Below, piece after piece: positions 27,715-35,722 of a stretch of 64,000 bases of DNA (within the stretch, counting starts at the first letter, position 1; each line of letters opens with the position of its first letter). Origin of the DNA: an uncultured bacterium (GTDB lineage Bacteria; Cyanobacteriota; Vampirovibrionia; Gastranaerophilales; Gastranaerophilaceae); the NCBI GenBank assembly GCA_903868125.1, contig CAIPUE010000015.1, positions 1 to 64,000 of the forward strand, in the 5' to 3' direction. The position numbers were made by a program, and so were the translations under genes. The notes under the pieces are model-generated. The model made no database searches. It was not told the origin of the DNA and was given only the letters and a program-made list of their open reading frames with translations.

Positions 27715-27724
27715 AGCGAGTAAC

Positions 27725-28594
27725 TTAGCCCAAACCGGCACTCATTGCCATAATATCTCTGTCCATGTAATTCTGGGAGGCAAAAGGATTAGAAGAGTTA
27801 TTATAAGCTAAATTATTGTTACTTGCGGGCGCAATTGCATTTTGAGTTGTTGCTGTTTGTGCTTGAGCCGCAGGGTTCAAATCCTGTTGAGGAGTTGCTT
27901 GAGTCAGTTTTTCCTTTTCGGCTTCCTGCTTTTCAGTGAAAGATTCGCCAACCACTTTAGTGATAGCTCCTTCAGCAGCCATACCAAAACCTGCAGAAGC
28001 AACAAAGCCGATAATACCACCGACTAATGTTCCTACTCCTGGGAATAATAATGTTCCAATTGTTGCACCAAGTGCGGCACCGCCTGCGTATGCACCAAGT
28101 TTGAGCCCTGTTTTGCCCGTTTCTAACAGACCTGTGCCGATACCACCTTTAGGACTGGTAAAAGCATTCCATATATTAGGGATTGCCATTCCTAACATAA
28201 AAAGGGTACCTATTAATGGCATTCTTTTGGCTGCTCCTTTAAAAAATCCTTTTGCGCCGCCAAATATTGAGGTTTTGCCTGCAGTTTTAGCTATCTTTGC
28301 ACTTTCTGCTATTTCTGCGCCCCAACTTTTCATCATACCTGTTGCGTATTTTCCCCATGAGTCAGTTGCGTTAATACCGTTGTTCATCATGGATGTTTCT
28401 TGAGAAAGGCTGTATGCAGTTTTGCATTCACCCCAAGCATACTTTGACTTATCAAAAAGATTACTGCCTTTAAGGGTTCTTAACGCACCGTCCTCTTTAT
28501 TTGCCATAAGACGAGCAAAATCAGTAGTCCAGTCACCGAAAGTGAACATCATATAATTGTGAGCGTATGCACCTATTGTTGGATTAATCGCCAT
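27725..28594 (-). CDS. Protein with glycine-zipper membrane region, unknown function
   Basis: 289 residues. An N-terminal soluble part (MAINPTIGAYAHNYMMFTFGDWTTDFARLM) precedes a Gly/Ala-rich hydrophobic stretch (about 155-225: GAYAGGAALGATIGTLLFPGVGTLVGGIIGFVASAGFGM), a glycine zipper that could insert in membranes. The tail is Gln/Ala/Asn-rich (QQDLNPAAQAQTATTQ) and probably disordered. No classical signal peptide. The build, with a terminal disordered tail and amphipathic core, resembles some exported pore-forming or type III-secreted proteins, but that is only a similarity of style. Confidence 0.6.
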   Translation of the reverse strand: MAINPTIGAYAHNYMMFTFGDWTTDFARLMANKEDGALRTLKGSNLFDKSKYAWGECKTAYSLSQETSMMNNGINATDSWGKYATGMMKSWGAEIAESAKIAKTAGKTSIFGGAKGFFKGAAKRMPLIGTLFMLGMAIPNIWNAFTSPKGGIGTGLLETGKTGLKLGAYAGGAALGATIGTLLFPGVGTLVGGIIGFVASAGFGMAAEGAITKVVGESFTEKQEAEKEKLTQATPQQDLNPAAQAQTATTQNAIAPASNNNLAYNNSSNPFASQNYMDRDIMAMSAGLG

Positions 28595-28667
28595 TTTTCT
28601 ACCCCAAAATTTAAATAACCATAACCTTACTCTTATATAAAGAAATATTGGGAAGAAAAATTGATAC

Positions 28668-28709
28668 TAAAAGCCGAATTATTAACTTTTGTTAATAATT
28701 CGGCTTTTA
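28668..28709. terminator. Perfect 19-bp terminator hairpin
   Basis: TAAAAGCCGAATTATTAAC (28668-28686) pairs completely with 28691-28709 around TTTT. It lies just downstream of the minus-strand gene at 28754. Confidence 0.85.
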
Positions 28710-28753
28710 AAGGTAACTACTCGGTAGGGGTAAATACTCTGCTCTAAAGAGTT

Positions 28754-30298
28754 TTAAGCATCAAATATTTTAAATGACATCTCAATATTTTTCTTCAGCA
28801 TGCTTTTAACAGATTCTATTTCTGTAGTTATCGCGGTACGTTCACTGTCTAAATTCTCGGTTACTAAGTCCAAACCAACTTCTTTTGTAGTCAACATATC
28901 CTTTGCTGCGCTATAATCGGCTTCAGCCTTCGAAATTGCCTCTTGGTCCCGTTCGCTACGTAGTGGGCTGCCGGAATCATTTGTTGAAAGATTCTGCCAA
29001 GTACCATCGGTAGCTCTTTGTTTGATAGCTATGTTGCCGTATAATATTTCATTTTGAAGATATTTCTTATCATCGGCATTTTCCTTTGCCTGCCAACCGT
29101 AAGAATATAAGGCATTATATAAATTAATGTAGAAACTTGCCTCATAGGCATCATTAACTTTATTTCTATTTATATCAGAATCGCCGGCTTGTAGTTCACT
29201 ATGATAACTCATGTTATCGGTTTGTTGACCGGTCCCGCCTTGAGGACCTCTTATTGTTGTAGATGGGCCGACAGTACTGCTGTTGACCCCACCATAATGC
29301 TGAGCACAATACTGATCAAAGTAGCTCATAAAAGTATCTGCCAGTTGGCTGTTGTCAACTGTTACCGTAGTTGTACTACTTGTATCTATAAGTCCTATTC
29401 CAAACCAGCCACCGTCAGTTACAGTTTTGGATGCTATTCTGTTTGTGTTATCAGCATCTCCATTTGCAAAGCTTATAGCTGTACCTAATTGTACTCCATC
29501 TTTACTATCCGCATCATTTACATTATAAACAAACTTATTAAATGTTGCTTGATACGCATAATCTAAAGCTTTTTTCACTTCATCTGAGTAATCAGCTCCA
29601 AGATAACTTAAAAGATAATTGTTTAATGAGGAACCTATGGCAGCTGCATAATTGTCTTTAAGCAAGAGGTCAAAGTTGTGGAGAACAACATTAGGATCTA
29701 CCGAGCTGCTAGAACCTCCAAACAAATGACTGCTAGAATCTTCACCTAATTTTGTAATGCCCGGATAATCACCTAAGCCAATAGAATTAGCAATGATATC
29801 AGTGTCCGAGTAATTGGTTTCAAAAATTGAAATGCCTTTGGTAGAATTACTTTGTTGAATATAATAATCGGCGTTGTCTGAATTACAACCCACTAATTGC
29901 ATGACAAAAGCTTTTTCTCCTGTATAGGTTACACCACCGGAAATATAACTTATATTGGCAATATCCCCCGGATTACCTGCTTTAGCTAGGCCTAACTCCC
30001 CAATATAATTAGCATCCAAGATAACTTTACCCGTAGATGCATTAGTCAATATATATTGCCCCGCATCAGCCGTGGTATTTGGTCTCATTAATAAGTCATA
30101 AGTTAAGGCTACATTTCCTTGGTCAGTAGACCAAGTTAAACTTGTCGCATTTAAAGCCTTTCTGTAGTCCGCAGAAAGTGCTGCGGTTTTACGAGATAGA
30201 GAAAGCTTTTGATTTGCAACACTCATTAACTGGCTTTCAACATCATCTTGACGTGCAGTTAACAACAAAAGTCTAGCTTGTGACGCAGCCATTCCCAT
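28754..30298 (-). CDS. Helical-ended surface or filament-like protein, unknown function
   Basis: 514 residues beginning MGMAASQARLLLLTARQDDVESQLMSVANQKLSLSRKTAALSADY, an amphipathic helix, and ending in another coiled-coil stretch (EADYSAAKDMLTTKEVGLDLVTENLDSERTAITTEIESVKSMLKKNIEMSFKIFDA). Between lies a Ser/Thr/Asp/Asn-rich, Cys-poor region. No signal peptide. Paired N- and C-terminal helices around a variable core is the plan of flagellin-like and type III-exported filament proteins, so export through the flagellar apparatus is possible, but no flagellin signature is visible. AAGGGAAC precedes the ATG. Confidence 0.6.
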   Translation of the reverse strand: MGMAASQARLLLLTARQDDVESQLMSVANQKLSLSRKTAALSADYRKALNATSLTWSTDQGNVALTYDLLMRPNTTADAGQYILTNASTGKVILDANYIGELGLAKAGNPGDIANISYISGGVTYTGEKAFVMQLVGCNSDNADYYIQQSNSTKGISIFETNYSDTDIIANSIGLGDYPGITKLGEDSSSHLFGGSSSSVDPNVVLHNFDLLLKDNYAAAIGSSLNNYLLSYLGADYSDEVKKALDYAYQATFNKFVYNVNDADSKDGVQLGTAISFANGDADNTNRIASKTVTDGGWFGIGLIDTSSTTTVTVDNSQLADTFMSYFDQYCAQHYGGVNSSTVGPSTTIRGPQGGTGQQTDNMSYHSELQAGDSDINRNKVNDAYEASFYINLYNALYSYGWQAKENADDKKYLQNEILYGNIAIKQRATDGTWQNLSTNDSGSPLRSERDQEAISKAEADYSAAKDMLTTKEVGLDLVTENLDSERTAITTEIESVKSMLKKNIEMSFKIFDA

Positions 30299-30517
30299 TT
30301 TTTAGTTCCCTTTCCTTAAGTTTTAAAAATTTTCTCGACCTTTTAATCCCAATTTTATTTCCCTTATTATTGTTATCGTCAGATTTAGGCGAAAACTTTA
30401 AATTTTAACAATAAATATGTTACAAAATTTAATATCTAATTTTACAATATGAGAAATTTAAAACTTTTTAAAGTAATATATTAAGTGTGGACTTGTTACT
30501 AGAATATTGGAAATAAA

Positions 30518-31351
30518 ATGTTGCAAAATAGTTTTGAACTGAGTAATTATGACTTTTACTCAAAAAGACATGAAATGGAATTAATAACTACTATTGTTGA
30601 ATCTTTAAAGCAAATCAGGGAAGAAGATAAACAGGAGAAACAGCCTTTATTTATAAAGGCAAGCGATAGTTTTATTATGAACATTGCAAGAAAAGTCGTA
30701 CAAGAGAAGAAAAAAAGTCTGCTCATAGGGATTGCGGGAGAATCCGCTTCAGGAAAAACTACTTTTGTTGACAATACTGTTAAGGCTTGCGTCAAAGAAC
30801 ATATTGAGGGTATTTACACCGTAATTCGTTGTGATGATTATTTTAAAGATACTTCAAAAGAGTTGCAAGAAGCAGGGAATTACGAACAACTATTCAAAAC
30901 AGGATTCAGTTTTGATACCCCTAATGTTGTTAATTTAGAATTGATGAAAGAACATCTTCTTGACTTAAAACATGGGAAAACAATTGTTTCGCCTCAATAT
31001 GATTTTGTAACTTGTGTTTCTTCGACTGAAGGTGAGATAAAAAAACCTGCCAGAGTGATTTTAAACGAAGGATTGTATGTGCTTAACAATGATTTAAGAG
31101 ATATCATGGATGTTAAAGTTTATGTATTTACCCCTTTAGATATATTAAAAGACAGATGGTACAAGCGCGCTTCTTCTCGCGGAAAAGTCGGTTTAGCTGC
31201 TGATTTGCAGTTTATGGATGTGAACAATACTGCGCAGGAACACATTCGTCCCGCTATGAAGATATCTGATATTATCATCAACGGACTTGTAGAGATTGAT
31301 TATATAGAAGTTATTACAAATAAAATTTTTAGCGCAATCGAAACTCTTTAA
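30518..31351 (+). CDS. Uridine kinase / phosphoribulokinase-family protein
   Basis: 277 residues with Walker A IGIAGESASGKTTF (about 73-86), CDDYFKD after it, and VSPQYDF then ILNEGLYVL, the order seen in uridine kinases and related P-loop nucleoside kinases. About 65 residues precede the kinase core. It probably phosphorylates a nucleoside or sugar-like substrate; identity is uncertain. The gene's last 17 bases recur at 31514-31530. Confidence 0.75.
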   Translation: MLQNSFELSNYDFYSKRHEMELITTIVESLKQIREEDKQEKQPLFIKASDSFIMNIARKVVQEKKKSLLIGIAGESASGKTTFVDNTVKACVKEHIEGIYTVIRCDDYFKDTSKELQEAGNYEQLFKTGFSFDTPNVVNLELMKEHLLDLKHGKTIVSPQYDFVTCVSSTEGEIKKPARVILNEGLYVLNNDLRDIMDVKVYVFTPLDILKDRWYKRASSRGKVGLAADLQFMDVNNTAQEHIRPAMKISDIIINGLVEIDYIEVITNKIFSAIETL

Positions 31352-31360
31352 TTTTTTCAG
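31344..31360. repeat. 17-bp direct repeat, left copy
   Basis: CTCTTTAATTTTTTCAG occurs at 31344-31360, over the stop of the kinase gene, and again at 31514-31530, within the gshB 3' end. Confidence 0.85.
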
Positions 31361-31363
31361 GCA

Positions 31364-31387
31364 GTAGGTCGGGCATTCCTGCCCGAC
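31364..31387 (+). repeat. REP-like palindrome with GTAG head
   Basis: GTAG is followed by GTCGGGCA and its exact complement TGCCCGAC around four bases (stem 31368-31375/31380-31387). This is the cleanest family member. Confidence 0.8.
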
Positions 31388-31501
31388 AACAAAAAACAAA
31401 AAATCTAACCTCGCGTTATCCTGAATTGACTGCTTTTCAAGGCGCAAGATTGGAGCTTTAAGCATCTTGAAAATTAAGTAATGAGTGTATTTCATGGACT
31501 T

Positions 31502-32482
31502 TTAGCAAGAACCCTCTTTAATTTTTTCAGATTTAAGGATATTAAAGATACTATCGGCTATTTTTTCTTCCAAATTTATAGAGAAGTAATTATTAATTTC
31601 TCTGATAAAATAACAAGGGCTTGTAACGTTAATTTCAATTATTTTTTCATCAATTACGTCCAATCCGGCCATAAATATCCCCATTGAATTGAGTTTTTTG
31701 GCAACTTTTTTAAATTTAATTCTTTCACTGTCAGTCAATAGGGCTTTTTTAATAAATTCATCGCTATGATTATTAAACTTAAAATCATCTTTGCTCGGAA
31801 GTTTTGTGACACATTCTTCCAAAACCTCATCACCTACAATAAGAATTCTTTTGTCCCCAAATTGAGCGTTTGAAATGTATTTTTGCACCATAATCAAGGT
31901 TGATTGATTATTTGTCATTGAATTTATTATGCTACGAATATTTTTATCGCCGATTTTTAAATACATAACACCTGAACCAAAACACAAATTAAGCGGTTTT
32001 AGGACAATTTCTTCATTTTTTTCCAAAAACTTTTCTATTTCTACTTGATTGGAAGTGACAATATTTTCAGGCATGAGCTTACTAAATAAATTTGCATGTA
32101 ATTTTTCGTTAAAATCTCTTATGGACTTTGTATCGTTTAGAATAAGGGTTTTGTCTCTGTCTACAAAATCAAATACATAAGTCGCATTTATATAATCCAA
32201 ATCAACAGGCGGGTCAGGTCTGAAGATAACCAATCTGAAATCTTCGATTTCTATGGTTTCAAAATGATTTTGCAGATAAATATTTTCATCCTTAAGGTAG
32301 GCTTTGAAGCATCTGCAATATGCTTTTGCCCCGCTGATACCTAATTTATCGATTGTGGTTACACAAATATCGCAATCGCGTTGTAGAAATTCTTTAATTA
32401 ACCAAAAATTAGTTACAAGTTTATTAAATTCAAAATATTTGAGTTCGAGTTTGTCAATAACAAACAAAATTTTATAATTCAT
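31502..32482 (-). CDS. gshB: Glutathione synthetase-like ATP-grasp ligase
   Basis: 326 residues from ATG 32482, which has AGAGG upstream; a longer frame exists but lacks homology. The order matches prokaryotic GshB: FRPDPPVDLDYINATYVFDF, a NDTKSIRDFNEKLHANLFSKLMPENIVT segment, ATP-grasp IVLKPL, GDKRILIVGDEV, and the metal-binding EINVTSPCYFIREIN. The glycine-rich loop is NLCFGSGV instead of the DGMGGxSI usually seen, so substrate handling may differ. GshB joins gamma-glutamylcysteine and glycine; no gshA is in the window. Confidence 0.82.
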   Translation of the reverse strand: MNYKILFVIDKLELKYFEFNKLVTNFWLIKEFLQRDCDICVTTIDKLGISGAKAYCRCFKAYLKDENIYLQNHFETIEIEDFRLVIFRPDPPVDLDYINATYVFDFVDRDKTLILNDTKSIRDFNEKLHANLFSKLMPENIVTSNQVEIEKFLEKNEEIVLKPLNLCFGSGVMYLKIGDKNIRSIINSMTNNQSTLIMVQKYISNAQFGDKRILIVGDEVLEECVTKLPSKDDFKFNNHSDEFIKKALLTDSERIKFKKVAKKLNSMGIFMAGLDVIDEKIIEINVTSPCYFIREINNYFSINLEEKIADSIFNILKSEKIKEGSC

Positions 32483-32589
32483 AAGACCTCTTTTACAAGC
32501 CCTATTATAATACCAATATTTTTTATTAACAATGTACTTTGGGATTATTTTTGATATAATACTTGAGTAAGAAAGCGGAGTTAGAATTA

Positions 32590-33864
32590 ATGAAAAAAAA
32601 CATAAACGCAATAATCTTGGCTGCAGGAAAAGGTACAAGAATGAAATCAGAATCGCCAAAAGTTTTGCACAAAATTTTTGACAAAACTCTTTTAGGATAT
32701 GTGCTTGACGCAGTGAATAAAACTAATTTGATAGCAAAATCCTACGTAATTGTCGGTCATCAGGCAGAAAACGTTGAAAGCTTCGTTAAAAAAAACTATG
32801 ATAACGCTTCAACTGCCTTACAAATGCCACAACTTGGAACAGGGCATGCCGTAAGCATGGTTTGTTCTCAACTTGAAGATTTTGTCGGCGAAGTCATTAT
32901 TCTGTGCGGCGATACACCTTTAGTTCAAGAAGAAACTTTAACGAAATTTATTGAATACCATAGAGCTCAAAACTCTGATTTAACTGTTATGAGCGCGATT
33001 TTTGAAGATCCGACGAATTATGGACGAATTGTAAAAAACGGGGACAAGTTGAATTCAATTGTTGAAGAAAAAGATGCAAACGCAGAGCAAAAGAAAATAA
33101 AAGAAGTTAATGCGGGGATTTATTGCCTGAATTGGCAGAAAATTAAACCTGCGTTTTCACAATTAACAAGCAATAACGCCCAAGGAGAATACTATTTAAC
33201 CGATATAATTTCTTGGGGAGGCAAGCAGGGGCTAAACATTAACGCTTATACCCTTGAAAATAATGAGGAAATTTTTGGAATAAACTCAAAAGTACATTTG
33301 GCGCAGGCGACAAAAATGTTAAATCAAAGAATAATTAACAGACATTTAGAAAACGGGGTTACAATTGTTGACCCTGATTCGACATGGATTAGTATTGATA
33401 CTGAAATCGGCGCAGATACGGTGATTTATCCGAGCGTTTACATAACAGGCAAAAATACAATCGGCAAAAATTGTAAAATCGGACCTTTTGCACACATTCG
33501 AGGCGGGGTTGAGCTTGGAGATAACGTTAAAATAGGAAATTTTGTAGAAGTTAAACAATCAAAAATCGCCTCAGATACAAACGCATGCCATTTAACATAT
33601 ATCGGAGACAGTGAAATAGGAAGCGGTGTAAATGTCGGAGCAGGAACTATTACGGCTAATTACAACCACTTTACAAAGGTTAAAAGTAAAACAGTGATTA
33701 AGAACGGAGCGAGTATCGGCTCAAATTCGGTTCTTGTGGCTCCCGTTGAAATCGGTGAGCGCGCGAATGTAGGCGCAGGAACGGTTATAACAAAAGATAT
33801 AGTTAATAAAGCGCTCGCTGTCGCTCGCGCTCCTATGAAAATTGTGGAAAATTATACAAAATAA
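32590..33864 (+). CDS. glmU: Bifunctional UDP-GlcNAc pyrophosphorylase / GlcN-1-P acetyltransferase
   Basis: GlmU makes UDP-GlcNAc for peptidoglycan and lipopolysaccharide. 424 residues. The uridylyltransferase domain has IILAAGKGTRMKSESPKVLHKI (residues 8-29), CGDTPLV and NAGIYC; the left-handed beta-helix acetyltransferase domain has GPFAHIRGG, CHLTYIGDSEIGSGVNVGAGTITANYNH and GSNSVLVAPVEIGERANVGAGTVI. ATG 32590 is preceded by CGGAG. The C-terminus is shorter than E. coli GlmU (456) but complete in motifs. Confidence 0.93.
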   Translation: MKKNINAIILAAGKGTRMKSESPKVLHKIFDKTLLGYVLDAVNKTNLIAKSYVIVGHQAENVESFVKKNYDNASTALQMPQLGTGHAVSMVCSQLEDFVGEVIILCGDTPLVQEETLTKFIEYHRAQNSDLTVMSAIFEDPTNYGRIVKNGDKLNSIVEEKDANAEQKKIKEVNAGIYCLNWQKIKPAFSQLTSNNAQGEYYLTDIISWGGKQGLNINAYTLENNEEIFGINSKVHLAQATKMLNQRIINRHLENGVTIVDPDSTWISIDTEIGADTVIYPSVYITGKNTIGKNCKIGPFAHIRGGVELGDNVKIGNFVEVKQSKIASDTNACHLTYIGDSEIGSGVNVGAGTITANYNHFTKVKSKTVIKNGASIGSNSVLVAPVEIGERANVGAGTVITKDIVNKALAVARAPMKIVENYTK

Positions 33865-33888
33865 GTTTTAAATTAATAAAAAAAATAG

Positions 33889-33917
33889 TTGACGAAAAAG
33901 CATGTTCTTGATACGCT
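33889..33917 (+). promoter_or_regulatory. Promoter upstream of tRNA-Lys
   Basis: TTGACG (33889-33894) and TACGCT (33912-33917) are 17 bp apart, about 70 bp before the tRNA-like remnant. Confidence 0.45.
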
Positions 33918-33948
33918 AGTTCTACAGGCTGAAATTTTTTATGAAATA

Positions 33949-33972
33949 GTAGGTTGGGTTTTCCAGTCCAAC
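33949..33972 (+). repeat. REP-like palindrome with GTAG head
   Basis: GTAG is followed by GTTGG...CCAAC, an imperfect member of the family, lying between the putative promoter and the tRNA remnant. Confidence 0.65.
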
Positions 33973-33994
33973 AATAAAATTTAAAAAACAACCT

Positions 33995-34062
33995 GCGCTT
34001 GTAGCTCAGTTGCCCAGTAAGCCCATGCTTACGTCAGTTAGATTAAAGCTCTGCCAACTGAG
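33995..34062. pseudogene. Scrambled tRNA-Lys remnant
   Basis: The first 18 bases (GCGCTTGTAGCTCAGTTG) equal the 5' end of the intact tRNA-Lys at 34098. They are followed by a TAAG/CTTA hairpin and then an inverted D-arm fragment (34047-34062, reverse complement CTCAGTTGGCAGAGCT). It cannot fold as a tRNA; the two D arms face each other as a palindrome. Confidence 0.75.
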
Positions 34063-34097
34063 GATTAAAGCAAAAAGATGAAAATTGAATAATATTT

Positions 34098-34173
34098 GCG
34101 CTTGTAGCTCAGTTGGTAGAGCACTCCCCTTTTAAGGGATAGGTCTTGGGTCCGAATCCCAACAAGCGCACCA
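34098..34173 (+). tRNA. tRNA-Lys (anticodon UUU)
   Basis: A 73-nt cloverleaf plus encoded CCA. Acceptor GCGCTTG/CAAGCGC, D arm GCTC...GAGC, anticodon loop CUUUUAA with UUU, T stem TTGGG/CCCAA. The T loop reads TCCGAAT, so position 55 is C instead of the near-universal U. Position 27-43 is a C-U mismatch. Confidence 0.93.
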
Positions 34174-34182
34174 TTTTAAAAA

Positions 34183-34213
34183 AGAAGAACCTTTAACGGG
34201 TTCTTTTTTTTAT
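34183..34213 (+). terminator. Terminator of tRNA-Lys
   Basis: AAGAACC and GGTTCTT pair around TTTAAC/G and are followed by a long T run. Confidence 0.75.
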
Positions 34214-34271
34214 ACAATATTTAAAATACAGAGCAATAGTAAAATACAAACATTCAACATTTTAACAAAAA

Positions 34272-34298
34272 ACCCAAAGCCCCGAAAAATATTTCGAG
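34272..34298 (-). terminator. Terminator of hsp20
   Basis: AAGCCCCGAAA and TTTCGAGGCTT form an 11-bp stem with one mismatch; on the minus strand the hairpin is followed by T-rich sequence downstream of hsp20. Confidence 0.7.
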
Positions 34299-34336
34299 GC
34301 TTCAAGCTCATTTACATATGTGTATAAAATAAAAAA

Positions 34337-34804
34337 CTATTTTATATCTAAACGTTTTGTTTTGGTCGTTTCTATTTTTTGTTTTGGCATAACAATATTC
34401 AGAACACCGTTTTGGTATTCAGCCTTACTTTCTTCAGTTTTTATAGGGTTTTCAAACGAAATCGTACGAACATACTTTCCGTAACGGAACTCGCTTGTGT
34501 GAACTTTTTCATCTTCGCTTTTTTCGGCTTTTTCTTCCTTAACTTCAGCCGAAATAGTCATGTAATCGTTATTCAAATCGATGTGAATATCTTCTTTGTT
34601 TACACCCGGCAATTGTACTTTTACTTTGTATTCTTTCTCATTTTGTTTAAGTTCTATGGCGGGACGCCATGTCGATATCTTTTTAAGATTTAGCGGATGA
34701 GAAAAAACACTTTCCATAAATGTATCTCTTAAAAAATTATTGAGTTCTTGATGAATACTATCAAAACTTAATTCAGGTTCTCTTAGCATTAAGTCGCTTC
34801 TCAT
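34337..34804 (-). CDS. Hsp20 / alpha-crystallin small heat-shock protein
   Basis: 155 residues with a variable N-terminal arm and the alpha-crystallin domain (WRPAIELKQNEKEYKVKVQLPGVNKEDIHIDLNNDYMTISAEVKEE, then FRYGKYVRTISFENPIKTEESKAEYQNGVLNIVMPK). The A-x-x-x-n-G-V-L signature (YQNGVLNIVMPK) is intact, and the short C-terminal tail is Lys/Thr-rich. ATP-independent holdase for unfolding proteins. No HAIR or ROSE-like thermosensor was evident in the leader. Confidence 0.93.
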   Translation of the reverse strand: MRSDLMLREPELSFDSIHQELNNFLRDTFMESVFSHPLNLKKISTWRPAIELKQNEKEYKVKVQLPGVNKEDIHIDLNNDYMTISAEVKEEKAEKSEDEKVHTSEFRYGKYVRTISFENPIKTEESKAEYQNGVLNIVMPKQKIETTKTKRLDIK

Positions 34805-35004
34805 AATACGCCTCCTTCTTTGTGGCTCAAATTTTATTCAAATTCTGCCATTGCATACACGTTACAATGTTTTTTTATAAAAAGCATTATACTTAACGAC
34901 TAAAAGCAGTCGGATTATTTTATACTTTAGGGTGATAGAGTAAACGGTAAAAAGGGAGGGGAGGCAAGAGTATTAAAATCCACAATAATAAAAAAGATTT
35001 CGCA

Positions 35005-35170
35005 GTCATTGCGAGAAATAAAATATCGAATGTAACAAAAAGTGTCCACCGAAGTAATCTTGAGTACATTTTAACCATAAAACAATGTTGAATATTATTG
35101 CAAAATTTAAACAAGATTGCTTCGTTCCGTCAAAAAAAATCAATTTAAGAAACCTTCGTCTCGCAATGAC
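35005..35170. mobile_element. 166-bp MITE-like inverted-repeat element
   Basis: Terminal arms GTCATTGCGAG (35005-35015) and CTCGCAATGAC (35160-35170) are perfect reverse complements. A second inner pair, GAAGTAATCTT (35051-35061) and AAGATTGCTTC (35113-35123), matches 10 of 11. The TCATTGCGAG/GATTGCTTCG motif is widespread in bacterial intergenic repeats. No transposase gene is inside. The rest of the 420-bp gap between hsp20 and ilvN holds no gene I can support. Confidence 0.7.
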
Positions 35171-35224
35171 GACAAGGATAAAATGATTTTAATGCTCTTG
35201 CAATAGTGGGGGAGCTTACTTTTT

Positions 35225-35704
35225 TTATTCGCTTTTTACATTTATAGAAACTGCACCCGAACGCACAATATCCTTAATTCCAATCGGACGAAGAAGTTCA
35301 ACAAGTGATTTCAGCTGTTTTTCGTTGCAAACTGCTTGTAAAGTATAAGTTTTAGGCGAAACATCTATGACTTTAACACCAAAAGCCTCCGCTATTTTCA
35401 GTAATTCGCCTACTTCGTTTTTTGAATCCACTTTTATAAACACAAGTTCAAGTGTGGTAGAATTTTCAGGGGTCAAATCACAAACTTTTATTACAGGAAT
35501 AAGTTTATGCAACTGTTTTAGAATTTGTTCAATCACCGAATCATCACAATGAGTTACAACAATAGTTGCTCTGGCATATTTTGTATCCAAAGTGGTGGAT
35601 ACCGTCAAACTTTCGATATTGTAGCCTCTGGCTGAAAAAAGATTTGTCATACGAGACAAAGCTCCAGCTTCGTTTTTAACTAAAACAGAAATTGTGTGTT
35701 GCAT
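35225..35704 (-). CDS. ilvN: Acetolactate synthase small (regulatory) subunit
   Basis: 159 residues. N-terminal ACT domain (HTISVLVKNEAGALSRMTNLFSARGYNIESLTVSTT, about 2-37), then a second ACT-like region. It binds valine and activates the IlvB catalytic subunit. It follows ilvB by 18 bp. Confidence 0.95.
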   Translation of the reverse strand: MQHTISVLVKNEAGALSRMTNLFSARGYNIESLTVSTTLDTKYARATIVVTHCDDSVIEQILKQLHKLIPVIKVCDLTPENSTTLELVFIKVDSKNEVGELLKIAEAFGVKVIDVSPKTYTLQAVCNEKQLKSLVELLRPIGIKDIVRSGAVSINVKSE

Positions 35705-35722
35705 CTTACCTATCCTTAACTA

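Noticed and set aside
27725-28594. Colicin/pore-forming toxin identity for the glycine-zipper protein
   Set aside because: Only the hydrophobic glycine zipper suggests it; no toxin motif or immunity neighbour was found.
28754-30298. Flagellin or FlgL identity for the 514-residue protein
   Set aside because: Helical ends fit, but the conserved flagellin N-terminal signature is missing, so the name would be a guess.
34805-35224. RNA thermometer before hsp20
   Set aside because: The leader does not show a stem covering the ribosome binding site that I could identify.
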